Below are positions 22,436-34,239 of a DNA stretch of 64,000 nt, piece by piece. The stretch comes from Sindora glabra (lineage: Eukaryota; Streptophyta; Magnoliopsida; Fabales; Fabaceae), in contig CM035235.1 of NCBI GenBank assembly GCA_020226215.1, forward strand, positions 38,675,457-38,739,456. The letters are read 5' to 3'. The position numbers and the translations under genes are program-made. Below the pieces are notes generated by a model. That model ran no database searches, was not told the origin of the DNA, and was given only the letters and a program-made list of their open reading frames with translations. Position 1 is the first letter of the stretch; each line of letters opens with the position of its first letter.

Positions 22436-23959
22436 TTTCATGACCTAAATTCATGTTATGTTATTCATTTCTTAGCTATTTTAATTCATTTTTGAATTTT
22501 TGAATTTTTTTATTTGGTTTTGCTATTTTTTCGCTAAGTTTTTATCTTTGGTTTCATTATTCTTGTTATTCCTTAGTGATTTTGTGTTAGATTCAAGTTT
22601 GGATCATTATTTTTCATTAATTCTTGTGTTTTTGTTTTGAATTTTCATAATTGCATTTTACTATCATGTTTTGTAGATTTAATTTTATGAATTAGGTGTT
22701 AATTGTTCTTATACCTTTATATGATCCATCATTTTGTATTATTAATTGCAAATTAGCATTTTTTTCCAAATTCATGGAATTTTTGTCAAGCTTTGCTTAG
22801 TATGAAAGTTACCTTGAAATATTTGAAAAAAAGTTCAAAATTATAAAGTTTAACTTACTATAGTTGAATACAATATTCAAATACTGTGTAAAAGTTAGTA
22901 TAATATTTGACTACCATAGTCAAATATACCTAGGTAGAGAGCAACCAATCTAGTGATAATCAAGCATTATAAGCGATTTTTCAAAGGTAGAGGTTACCCA
23001 GACTTGTTATAGTCGAACATAGTAGTCAAATACTAGCACCTGAACCTAATGTATTCAATTTCCATAATTGAATATTGTCTAAAACAAGCTACACCTAGGG
23101 GTGATAATTGCTTACTATAGATGAATATCTCCAAGTCTATTTGAGATAGCTGACTATAGTACCTCAATACCCCTATTTCTCATAACACAAAAGTGTTTTA
23201 CAATTGTTTAAAAGTTCAATTCAAAAGAAAAACAAAATCAAAGGAAGTGAAACAAAAAAAATGAATTAAAAATAAGAAAAGGCAAAAGAAAATCAAGATC
23301 AAAAGCAAAGATCAAAGTATTAAAAAAAAGAACAAAGGAAAAAAAACAAAGGAAAAGAAAGTATAAAGAAGAAAGAACCCAAGAAGGGAAAGTTATTTAT
23401 CAAAGAAGTTAGTTATTCAATTGTATACCTTATTTTATCCTTGTATACTCTATTTCATTTTTGAACTTCACATTTTGAAATTAACTTTCTCATTATTTCT
23501 TTCATACATTTTTAGTCTTCCTTTTCTATTGTGCTTTTAGTTTTTATAGTTCCTAGTTTTGTTCACTTAGCTTCATTATGTCTTTCTTTATGTTTTCTTT
23601 CTTGAATTTGTAGTGTCATTTATTACTTTAATTGGTTGTTAGCTTTTGTTAAATGAAATTGTCAATTATATTTATTGAATCTTAATTAGTTTTGTTACTT
23701 AGTTCCCAAAGAACCACAATAGGAAAAGATAAGAATAGAAAAAGGTAAGAATTTATGGGATTATTTAAGGATAAAAGCCTTTAATTAGAGTGCAAATACG
23801 AATGTGAGTGCCATTAACTAAAACAAGTAGTGCGCTCTTATGAGATCTTTTATTTATTAAACCATTTCTTGAAAGTTTATCTTTAAGGATGTTGGAAGGT
23901 AATATGTCTAAAATCATAACATATTAAAATCCATACAAGAACAACTTAAGGGGATAAAT
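22436..23959 (+). other. Gypsy leader region with short inverted-motif array
   Basis: No coding sequence is supported between the PBS-like site and gag. From about 22855 to 23170 variants of ACTATAGT-(C/T)-GAATA and its inverse (TATTYGACTAY) recur in both orientations, with further copies at 21935-22040. A purine-rich tract (23220-23400) and T-rich sequence follow. Confidence 0.55.
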
Positions 23960-24920
23960 ATGAAGCTTGGAAAAGTTAAGAATGAAAGGAGGGAAAGAAA
24001 AGAGAAAAGAAAAAATAATAGAAATAATGATGAAGGGAGAAGAGATAATAACAATCGGAGGAATGAGAGATCAAATGCATTTGATAAGAGTGAGAGAAGA
24101 AGAGATGAAAAGAGAGATAAAGGGAAAGATGAGAGAAAAATCGATGATAGGTTAAAAAGGGGAAGAAATTAATGATAAGCATGACAATATTAAAATAAAG
24201 ATCCCTTCATTCAAAAGGAAAAGTGATTTGGATGCCTATCTATAGTAGAAAAAGAAAATAGAGTTAGTTTTTCATTACTACAACTATTTAGATGAAAAAA
24301 AGTGAAACTTGTGAGCATTGAATTTTTTAAATATGTTATTGCTTGGTAGGATCAATTCATGATAAATGTTTAAAAGAATTGTGAAAAGCTAATTCACACT
24401 TAGGAAAATTTAAAGTTTGTTGTCAAGAAGAGATTCATTCTTAACCATTATCATAGAGACTTATATTATAGATTGCAAAGCCTTATATAAGGTTTAAAGA
24501 ATGTTGAAAAATACCATAAAAAATGGAAATTATTATGTCTAGAGACAATATGGAGGAAAATAAAGAAACTATAATAGCTAGATTTCTCTATGGCTCAAAT
24601 AGGGAAATTAGTAACGTGGTAGAATTATAATGCTATGAAGATATGGAAGAAATGATGCATATGGCTACAAAAGTGGAGATACAATTTAAGAAAAACATTT
24701 TTCTTTAAGTATGATTCCTAATCAATTTCCTTATGAAAGTATTGGCAAGAAGAAAGATAAAACGAGCAAATAGAAGAAAGAAACTTCTTCTAAACCAAAA
24801 GGTAAAGACCCTAAGGGAAAAAGAAAGTTAAAGAACCTTAAAAACATTCAAACATCAAAAGCTTTTTAAATGTCTTGAGAGAGGGCACGTTGTTAGTGAG
24901 TGTCCTAATAAAATAGTTAT
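23960..24920 (+). pseudogene. Gypsy gag (decayed)
   Basis: An initial Arg/Lys/Asn-rich stretch (23960-24172) is followed in another frame by IKIKIPSFKRKSDLDAYL near 24190, the conserved start of the Retrotrans_gag domain. Pieces of the rest run to about 24700. A zinc knuckle KCLERGHVVSECPNK lies at about 24867-24915; its first cysteine is lost. Several stops and frameshifts are present. Confidence 0.8.
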
Positions 24921-25009
24921 GATAGAAATGCTTTGATTGTTAGAAGAGCCTTAAATATGCAAGCTAAAGAAGAAGGAGAAGAGTAAAGAGAGAGCATCTT
25001 CCACACTAA

Positions 25010-25380
25010 GTGCAACATCAAAGGTAAAATGTGTATTGTTATCATTGATAGAAGAACTTGTGCTATCTTAGTAGAGAAATTGAATTTGTCTACATTGTAA
25101 CATCCTATCCTATATAAATTGCTATGGTTGAATGATAGTTAGGAGATGAAGGTGATAAAGTAAGTATTAATGTCTTTCTCTATTGGGAAATACCATGATG
25201 AGATACTTTGTGGTCTTGTTTCTATGCATGCTTGACATCTTTTACTTAGTAGACCTTGACAATTCGATAGGAAAGTTACCTATAATGGTATCTTTAATAT
25301 GTATTAATTTAAACATGATAGTAGGAAGGTGACCCTTAAACCTTTAACCTTACAACAAGTTCTTGAGATGAAGTAAGGAT
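25010..25380 (+). pseudogene. Gypsy retropepsin region (decayed)
   Basis: KGKMCIVIIDRRTC at about 25021-25062 matches the protease active-site box of plant gypsy elements, with both glycines after the catalytic Asp changed to Arg (GGA to AGA type changes). LVEKLNLSTL, a FSIGKYHDE motif and a VTLKPLTLQQV-like stretch follow to about 25365. The active site is destroyed. Confidence 0.8.
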
Positions 25381-25560
25381 GCAAAATAAAAGAAAGGAAA
25401 ATGAAAAAGAGAAAAAGAATGTGAAAAAGAATAAAAGTGAGAAAAAGAAAAAGAGTGTGAGTGAAAAAAAAAGAGAAAATATGAGAAAGAAATGAATTCA
25501 AAAAAATAAAATAAAAATTTGAGTGTATTTGCAAAGTGAGTAATGTGAGAAGTGCTCATT
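25381..25560 (+). repeat. Lys/Glu-coding purine-rich low-complexity tract
   Basis: An AAAGARAAAG-type tract that would encode mostly Lys, Arg and Glu. It sits between protease and RT, where gypsy polyproteins often have a charged linker. The ORFs on the - strand here are mirror images of the simple sequence and are not genes. Confidence 0.6.
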
Positions 25561-25639
25561 ATTCTTCTAGGCTAATATTTATACTTACGTACAAAGTAGC
25601 CTATATAAGTACTAACCAAGAAAACCTTATTTTGCTAAA

Positions 25640-26540
25640 AATAATTAAATCTATCTTGCGAAAGTATAAGAAGTCTTCCTAAAGGAGACTCCAAGGCTAA
25701 TATTGCCAAAAAGAGGGATAAAGCATTAAGTTGATTTCATTTTGGAAGCTTTAATTCTAAATCATCTCGTCCATGTCCAAAGGCTATATAAGAGAAAGCA
25801 TGAGCCCTTATGTAGTATCAGTCATATTGGTACTTAAGAAGGATGGGTCATGGAAAATGTGTATTGATTGTTGACTAATCAACAAAATCATTGTAAAGTA
25901 TATATATCCTATTCTTAGACTTGATGAATGATTGATAAGTTACATGGGTTTAATGTCTTTTCCAAAATTGATTTGAAATAAGGATATTATCAAATTAGGA
26001 TGAGAGAGGGTGATGAATGGAAAATCACTCTCAAAACAAAATATAGTTTATATGAGTGGCTTATTATGCCTTTCAATTTTAATAATGCATCAAGCATATT
26101 TATAAAATTTGTGAACCATGTTTTGCGCTCTTTCATTAAAAAGTTTAAGGCCTATTTTGATGATATTTTTGTATATAGAAAAAAGGCCTATGAACATGTT
26201 ATGCATTTGAAATGTGTATTACAAATTTTAAAAGAAGAAAAATTGAGTGCAAGCATAGGAAAATGTTCTTTTTATTTAGATAAAATTATGTTCCTAAGTT
26301 ATATTGTGAGTAGACAAGAAGTTGAAATTGATGAAGAGAAAATGAAAACAATCAAGCAATAGCCTACTTTTAAGAGTGCTAGTGAAGTGAGGATTTTTCA
26401 TGGTTTAGCTAGTTTTTATAGGAGATTTATAAAATATTTTATTACCCTAGCTACGCCCCTGAATGAATTGGTTGAAAAAATATAAGCTTTCATTAAGGAG
26501 AAAAGCAATAAAAGGTTTTTAATTTGTTAGAAAAAAATAT
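25640..26540 (+). pseudogene. Gypsy reverse transcriptase (decayed)
   Basis: Seen in order: ESMSPYVVSV-like start, KKDGSWKMCIDC near 25840, FSKIDLK near 25965, YHQIRMREGDEW near 25990, LIMPFNFNNASS at about 26065, and the active-site box AYFDDIFVY at 26149-26175. A FLSYIVS motif and the thumb/connection motif FHGLASFYRRF at about 26395-26430 follow. Both active-site Asp residues remain, but stops are at 25875, 25930, 25978 and 26360. Confidence 0.9.
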
Positions 26541-26900
26541 TGAGTTCCTCACCTTTACCTACTCTTCCCAATTTTATAAAAACTTTTGAGATTGAATATT
26601 ATGCCTTAAGTGTAAGTATTAGAACTATTTTAATGCAGGAAAAAAGACTAGTTGCATATTATAGTGAAAAGCTAAGTAGAGTAGCTTTCAATTACCCTAC
26701 TTATGACAAAGAGCTTTATGCATTGGTCCGAACTTTAGAAACATGACTACACTACCTATAATCAAAGGAGTTTTTAATCCACACTAACCATGAATCATTA
26801 AAGCATTTAAAAAGCTAAAGGAAAATAAATATAAGGCATGCAAGGTTGAGTTTATTGAAACAATCCCATATATCATACATGCAAGATAAAGATAATGTAG
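26541..26900 (+). pseudogene. Gypsy RNase H domain (decayed)
   Basis: KTFEIEYYALSVSIRTILMQE, AYYSEKLSRVAFNYPTYDKE and LYALVRTLET match the gypsy RNase H. The first catalytic Asp (normally in ECDAS) is Tyr here. THESLKHLK and a decayed VVADALSRR end follow near 26780-26920. Confidence 0.85.
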
Positions 26901-27582
26901 TTGCTAGTGCATTATTTAAAAGGTATCCTTTTATCTTTAATTTGTAATCTAAATTGTTGGGTTTTAAATATGTTAAGGATTTGTATAAGAGTGATCATGA
27001 TTTTTTCACTATTTTTTAAGCTTGCAAAAGGTTGGCCTTTGAGAAATTTTATAAGCATAATAATTTCTTGTTTAAAGAAAATAAGTTATGTGTGCTTAGG
27101 AATTTTTTTAAGGAGTTGCATCTAAAAGAAGCCTATGTAAAAGGCTTAGTGAGACATAAGAAAAACTCTAGAAATCTTAAGTGAGCATTTCTTTTGGCAA
27201 GGCATGAAACATGACGTAAAGAAATATTGTTCTAATTGCGTTACTTACAAAGAAACTAAATTTAGAGTTTTACCTCATAGTCTTTATACTCCACTTCTTA
27301 TTCCTAATGAATCTTGGACTAATATTTCTATGGATTTTATGCTAAGTTTACAAAGAATGAAGAATGAAAAGGATTTTGTGTTTATTATTATTGATAGGTT
27401 TTCAAATATAGTACATTTCATAGCTTGCCATTAATCTTTTATTTAAGGAAGTTATGAAGTTATATGAAATGCCAAGGAGCATTATATTGGATAAAGATAT
27501 CAAATTTTTGATCTACTTTTGCAAGGTTTTATAGGTTAAGTTACAACAAAGTTGCTTTTTTCAATAACTTGTTATCCTCAAA
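26901..27582 (+). pseudogene. Gypsy integrase, truncated before the catalytic Glu
   Basis: The zinc-binding part is visible around 27190-27250 (MKHDVKKYCSNCVTYKE). The core has SMDFMLSLQR with the first catalytic Asp near 27333 and DRFSNIVHFIACH, and the second Asp region ILDKDIKF is at about 27484-27510. Homology runs to LLFSITCYPQ at about 27582 and then ends. The third catalytic residue and the C-terminal domain are absent, so this is a structural truncation and not only decay. Confidence 0.87.
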
Positions 27583-27867
27583 TTTTAAAAATGCCACTGA
27601 TTAACTATAGTTTGTCTATTTTAAACTATTGTCTTATTTGTCCTTATAATTTTAAAAATGCTACTACATTTATATTAACATCATGTATCCTAAGACCAAT
27701 GTCTATTGATTGATATCAAATCACTATTCTATAGTAGTGATTTTTTTGCATTGGTTATGAAATTGATGTGGAATAGTTTAACATATAATGACATTCTTTT
27801 ATGCATCAATTATTGTGATTGACGTTGAGCTTGTCAAACAATTAACATTGTTTGATAATTTTGTAGT
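27583..27867 (-). mobile_element. Possible CACTA (EnSpm) terminal fragment
   Basis: The right edge, read on the - strand, is CACTACAAAATTATC, the typical start of CACTA elements. Behind it lie short repeats around GTCAATCACAAT and TTGATTGAT. The segment begins exactly where gypsy integrase is cut off. No partner terminus or 3-bp duplication was found. Confidence 0.35.
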
Positions 27868-29529
27868 GGTGTAAATCTTTTTTTTTTTTAAATAAGCTAA
27901 TATGTTAAACACTTCTGCATGTTAGTTTAGAATTTATTGACAAAATTAATACGTCATAAACTAACTAATTTATTATGTCAAACACACACTAAAAAAAGTT
28001 ATAACTTATTGACTTAATCAATATGTTATAAGTTAGTTTCTAAAGGTATTTGGTGTATAGGTTATTTTAAAAAAAATCAAATTTTGATTTGATAAATTTA
28101 ATAGGGTGGCTATAACTTATAACCAATAGTTTTTCAATTTTTTCTCCAAATTTATCTATCTTATTTTAATTAAATGACAATTCATGTCCTAATCATATAT
28201 ATAATTTATAGCCTATGTTCATTAACTCAATATAAATACATGGAAATTAAGTAAATAAATAAATATAATGTTATAAAATATAATTAATTAAATTTTAAGT
28301 AATTATATTCTTATCTTAAATTAATAAATAAAATAAGTATATAAATAGATATCTAAATATGTAATCTTAAAAAATATTTTTAATTAAATTTTATATAATT
28401 ATATTTTTATTTTAAATTTCATGATTGTATTAATATAATTTAGTTACAAAATAAATATAAATTAATTTAATTCATAAATTAACACATTCTTTTTTATCAT
28501 CTTACATTTTTTTAGTTAATTTAATAACAAATTTTATCAAACATTTTTATTACAATTAATTAATTTATTAACTATCAACTAACTTATTAACTATCAAATA
28601 CTTTATTAATTACTTGCATCAATCAAAACTTTTGAAGTAAAAGAAGGACTTTGGTTTTTCTCAATTACCTACAATCTATGAATGGTTTCCATTCTTAGGA
28701 TTTGATTCAACAATCATAATTAAATTTGATAAAAGAAAATTGAAGCAAGATTTATTGATATGCTTTAGAAGGAAGATGGAATTAAATCATAAATAAGGAA
28801 TATAAATGAGAATGCAAATAAATGAAGAAAAAAATAGTAGAATTGAAAGTAAAACCAAAGCATTTTGTATACTATATTTTTAATATTTTTGTAATTTTCT
28901 TTTTAAGGCAACATTTTTACACTTTAAACATTCATGAAAACATAACTTGAAAATTAAATAAGATACCTTTTTATAAATTCTAAAACTTATTTTTTACTTA
29001 TCAAAGATATTGTAACCTAATGAAGAACATTATTAAGCTAATTACACTAGATGATATGAATAAATAAATAGTGATTTCTATTAAAGTGAAATTCCTTATG
29101 ATGATTTCTTTGCATTGTTACAACTTAGTTAAAAAATATTTTTTTGCCATCTCTGTTAAAATAAGAAATAATTATAAAGAAAGTCCTATTAAGTAATTCA
29201 TGTAAAATTTCAAAAATTTAAGTCTTTAACCTATGGTGGACTGAGGATCAAAAGGTTAGTGAGATTATTTAAAAATATAAATAAAAATTTATTTCAAATT
29301 TTTTAAGTAATAGTTAGAAAGTAATTCACTTAATGTACACACACAAGATCTTAGGTTCAAACCCCAAACATGGAAGTGTAAAACCTTTAAGATAATATTG
29401 GACGCCATTGCATTACTACAATGCTAGCAATTTATTTCAAACATTAATATATGTATAAAATAAATTAAATATCAAAATTTAAAATATGATAAAATTCAAA
29501 TATCGTTGTAATGAAAAGAAAGATTACAT
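27868..29529. other. Gene-free AT-rich sequence
   Basis: No coding sequence is supported. The part at about 27890-28620 has AACTAACTTAT / ATAAGTTAGT words in both orientations and may be an old MITE, but no ends or duplication could be fixed. Confidence 0.35.
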
Positions 29530-31790
29530 TTTTATAATTATCCTCTGCCTAATTTCATAAGTTAAAACCATTGAATAATTAACTCATTATCAATGCTATT
29601 AAATGTATTTTATTCAATATAGGTGACTAAATAGTCATTGATCACCCATTAGATTAGAAAATTAATTCTTCATGATCTTTATTGTGAAAAATGCTCCTTC
29701 CATTATTGCTGTGGTAATATGTAAGACTAAGGCTAATTGAACAAGTAAATAAATTAATAAATATATAATATTTCTTCTTATATCAATTAAATTTTTTAAT
29801 AAACTTGCAATGCCTTTGAAATTAAAACTTGATTGCTTGTTTTCATGTCAATGATATAAGTTTTAAGTTAGTTATCAAGCATTTTCAAATAAGATAAAAA
29901 GTTATTAGGAATCAAGCAAGCTAAGCAAAGTAGCATTCCATTACTTACTTTAGTAAATCAATTAATAAGATCTTATAGTTGCATATCTAATACTATATAA
30001 GATAAATCAACATGATAATGATATAAGTTTATGATACAATAAGCTTTACACCTTGATCTTCCCCTCTATATAAAACTTTCTTTCATTTTTTGGAGTGCTA
30101 ATATCATGAACTTTGAAAAATAATAAGACTTTATCAAATAAAATATTTCATTCACTATCTCTCATAATTTGTAACCATTGCTTAGATATGTTAATGTATC
30201 TTGAATTTTCCTTTACAATGCCCATGATAACTCATTTGTAATTCCTAATACAATTTTCATCAAACACATAGTGAATGCAAAATCAAATGTTTGTATCAAA
30301 TCTAATATGCCATTAGCTTCAGCTTTTTGATATTCATTCAATCCATCTTCCTTAATATTGTTAAGTATATCAATCATAGAAGAATACATGATAATCAAGC
30401 TAATTAAGTTCCATGATGAGAATCTCAACAAGTATCACCACTTCTTTTTAGCATAGTTTTTTGAAGTTTTACTTACCCATTACAAATTTCCCCTTTTTTT
30501 ATGCTTATTTAACTTTACTAACTAATTTTTCTTGAAGCATGTCATGTCGCTTGCTTGAACCTCTAATAACATTTAATATAGTAGATACTATGTTGAAAAG
30601 AAAAGCAATTTGAATGTGATTCTTGACAATGGCAATAGGTATAAGTTATAGTTGATGAGTAAAGCAAAGGACATAAAAAAACATAAGAATTTTCCTTCAA
30701 AATTAAACTTTTAAGACCATTAAATTCACTTTGCATATTACTAGCATCATCATAACCATGTTTGTGGATTCTTAATATACTTAAATAATGCTTGGCAAAG
30801 GATGATTCAATTGTTTTCTTTAATGATAAATATGAAGTATCACTAATATGTACTATACTAAGAAAATGCTTAAGAACACTTCCTTTCTTATTCATATAAC
30901 ACAAAGCAACAACCATCTATTCTTTTTTTGATAAATCACATGACTCATCTACATTGACAAAGAAACATTCATCATCAAGATCATTAATAATAACATTGGT
31001 AATCTCAATAACAACTGTATTAACAATATCTTTTTTGAATTTTAGTAAAAATTAATTAATTGTTCTCAAAAGCATTTTGTAAAACAATACTATTTATTCC
31101 TTCATTGTGCTTAGAAAGAAACTTTAAAAGTTCAAAGAAATTAGCATGATTAATTGAATCTTCTGACTTATTGTGATAACAAAATGTTAATCTTGGCTTT
31201 AAGAGAAATCAAATATAATTAATAGAAGTAACTAGGCAATCTTGGTATATGTCACAAGCTTCCTTACAATGCTTAGAAATAACTATTTCAATATGTTGCA
31301 TTTGATTCATCAATTCTTGACATTTTCTCCAAACAATGTTATGAGCACTATTTGGACCTTCAACATAAGTCAAGAACCTTTCTTTTTTATTTCAATTTGT
31401 AAAACCTTCTAGAATAAATATATCCCTACTTGATTGTTTTCCAATATTAAGCTTAAAAAGATAACAACATAAGCAATATACAACTTCTTTTTCAATGCTA
31501 TACTATAAGCAATTTCCATACTCATTAAACTAAAAAGGATAAAATTTTTGAAATGTTAGTCCAATTTTTGTCTTAGGAAAGTCATGGTATCAAGATTAAC
31601 AAAGTCCTTTATGTATATATACCTTTCATATCTCTTCTTCATCACTTGGATGATGAGTTGAAATTTTAGGATATAATCTAAGATTTGCTTCAAGATTTCA
31701 TAAATCACTCTCTATTCATTGTAACTTAAAACAATTTTGCAATTCACCATGAACATGAATTTCATAAGACTGAGATAAAGATTGTTATTT
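29530..31790 (-). pseudogene. hAT transposase, TTF zinc-finger / DUF4371 type (near full length, decayed)
   Basis: Reading from 31790 down, the - strand matches the plant zinc finger MYM-type 1-like hAT protein from near its N-terminus to the C-terminus. An HHPSDEEE-like leader and a TTF-type region (31660-31390) come first. The DUF4371 domain follows (31400-30600), including ERFLTYVEGPNSAHNIVWRK and, in a 117-codon open stretch at 30563-30916, MVVALCYMNKKG, the HGYDDASNMQ box and EFNGLKSLILKEN. Next are the ANGILDLIQTFDFAF region (30213-30431) and the hAT dimerisation region with a decayed VATATVERAFSAMK-type motif at about 29690 and YLVTYIE near 29615. Many stops; no terminal inverted repeat could be assigned. 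Confidence 0.85.
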
Positions 31791-34239
31791 AGAAGTTAAT
31801 TTTCTTTTAAGAAATTTATCTATAATCTATTAAAAAAAAAGGGAAAAGATTAAAAAAATAAATTTAAACCATTTATATTTGTTAACAAATTAATATATAA
31901 CATAACTTAACCAATAATTGTTGATAAGTTAATGGCAAAAAATAATATGATTTCATTTTCTACAATTTGATGGCCAAGCCGCATTCCTTTTTTGTCTCCA
32001 AGAAAGAAGGATTAGGCTTTATGAAACCTAAATCAGTTGGAGTATAGGTAAGTTTTAACAAAGCCCTAGCTATTTTAATTAGGCAAGCTTTCTTTGTATT
32101 ATTGAAGTATTAGAATAAGCTCTTAGTTAAGAAAATAATAAACTTTAGTGGGGTTTATCTCTTTAAATCACTAAGGGTTTTAAAAAAAATTATAATACAA
32201 AATACATTAAACTTTCCCATTGAGATGCCTATCCTCACTAGCATGTAGGTCTATCCATGACTTCTTCTTCTACAATTTAGTATTTAAGCTATATTTCTTG
32301 TTTGTCTCTAAGAAAAAAGGATTAGGCTTTATGAAACCTAAATTAGTTGGGGCAAGGACCAAGTTTTAACAAGGCACCAACTATCCTTATTGGGCAAGCT
32401 TTCTTTGTAATATTGGAGTATTGGAATAAACTTTTAGTTGAGGAGATAACAACCTTTAATGGGATTTATCTCTTTAAATCATTAGGGGTTTTAATACAAT
32501 ATATATACATATATATATAACTTTTCCATTGAGGGTGGGCATTTGATGCCCTTTCACTAACACGTTGGTCCACTTATATCTTTGACCATAAGTAATAAAT
32601 TGACTAAAGGAAGCAATTCTTTATGATATGCATTAATGTGGATGAAATTTAATTAGGAAAAGTAATTCTATGGTATATGAGTATGATAATTATCAAATGT
32701 CTTGTCCCTTATTGGCCACATCTCTAGAGTTTTCACACCTTAGTTATATTTGGCGGATATCAAAAGAGAAGGTAAATTTTATTCTTGGATAATTTTTTTT
32801 ACCCTCTATTTTCATTCTCACTAAACGACCTTGAAAATACTAAAAATAAGCAACAATAAAAAATAAGTGAATAGTTGCTAATTGTTAAGAATCAAAACAT
32901 TAATAAATATTGTCAAAAGTGACATGATAAGCCCATTTACATTAATGTTGTTAAAGGGTTTGATTTCCAGGTTTCTAAAGTCAAAGAGGAAAAATCCAAC
33001 CACACTAATGTTAAGTAAGTATTTTACAATTTTTCTTATATGCATCATACATTATAAATAATATTATACGATGAAGGTGTATTATAATTTGAAATGAAGA
33101 ATTTAAAATAATTATTGATTATATATGAATTTAAAGTTTTTTTTACTGGTATGCAATTACTTATGGATTTCATGTAAAATTATAACACATATTTTCATGT
33201 TTTGTATTTCCTTTTAATTTAATTTTTTTATTATTCTATATAAGTCTTTATAAGGATTTGTTTCACTATAAGGCATGGGGCATGTATATGTTTTGTTCCT
33301 AACAGTGGAACATAAAATAAGAAAAGATTGATTTGCCCTGCTCTACCTTGCTTCATTGCAAATAGATTATTAATTGATGAGTTTCATAATAACTTGAGTA
33401 AAAGCATGGTTATAAATAACTTTGAGTTCTATAGCTAATAATCATATAACACTTGTCCTTTATAAATGAGGAGTACAAGTTTTGTAGTAAAAGAAGCTTG
33501 TATTTTCAATTTTTAAATACTACTACTTAAGTTCTAGTAATTAAAAATTAACCTTAAATTTTTTTATCATAATTTTTCAATTAATCCAAATAATGAAAAA
33601 AATTAACAAGATCAAAATATAACAAAAGGCAAAATTAAGTATGATTTATGGCTAAAAAAAGTCATCAATTTTAACTTATAAAAAAAAGATTGAAACAATC
33701 CCAAAATTATAAATAGAAAATTAAGTATTTCATTAAAAACTTTATAATTCACTAATATTTTATTAAAACCTTTCATTATTATTTATATTTTTCCACTTAA
33801 TCTTCTTGTCATTTTTTTTAATTTCTATCGTTTAATGTTCTTTCACAAGCCATAAATTAAATTTCTTTATTAATGTTAACCAACAAAGAAAATATTAATA
33901 ATCTAATATTTTACTAATAAAATTAAATTTAAAAAACATGATTGAATATCTAAACAAGCACTAATTAATTTTATTTAATTACTTTCGTACAATTAAATAA
34001 TACTTAAAAATATTTTTATTTAAATAATTAAATTTAGGAGTCTTTTAACAATGTTGAATATAAATAAAAATAGATAAAAATTAATTACCAATAAACTTAA
34101 ACAATAAATTAAGATACACATATAATTTAGAGCAAGCTAACCTAACACATGTGTATATTTTTTAAAATAATTTTAATGAAAATTGAGTTATCTAACATCA
34201 AAATATTAGCTAGCCAACCATATTGATCCATGGTGATGA
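31791..34239. other. Gene-free AT-rich sequence with a diverged tandem duplication
   Basis: No coding sequence is supported. It includes the 300-bp duplication at 31990-32568; the rest is AT-rich and contains no element I recognise. Confidence 0.4.
31990..32568 (+). repeat. Diverged tandem duplication, about 300-bp unit
   Basis: Two direct copies share GGATTAGGCTTTATGAAACC (at about 32010 and 32319) followed by AGTTTTAACAA, a GGCAAGCTTTCTTTGTA box, TTTATCTCTTTAAATCA and a TTTCCATTGAG end. The units begin near 31990 and 32290. Copies differ at many sites and by small indels, so the duplication is old. Confidence 0.85.

Larger units (their letters stand above)
21781..27582 (+). mobile_element. 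Ty3/gypsy element: LTR-like part, gag, PR, RT, RNase H, truncated integrase
   Basis: A short segment at 21781-21840 encodes PKGLMTRAKAKRPRK, resembling the Arg/Lys-rich tail found near the end of many plant gypsy polyproteins. About 600 bases later comes a PBS-like TTGGTTATCAGAAC (22422-22435), so an LTR probably lies between. After a long leader come gag (from about 23960), protease, RT, RNase H and integrase, all on the + strand and all broken by stops. Integrase ends abruptly at about 27582, before its catalytic Glu; no 3' LTR was found. Confidence 0.8.

Noticed and set aside
25304..25559. Overlapping - strand ORFs rich in Phe, Ser and Leu
   Set aside because: Mirror image of the Lys/Glu-coding purine tract in the gypsy element.
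19321..27867. A single CACTA element from CACTACAAG (19321) to the inverse end at 27867
   Set aside because: The ends agree for only about eight bases, the 3-bp flanks differ (ATA and GTG), and the interior consists of unrelated retrotransposons in both orientations.
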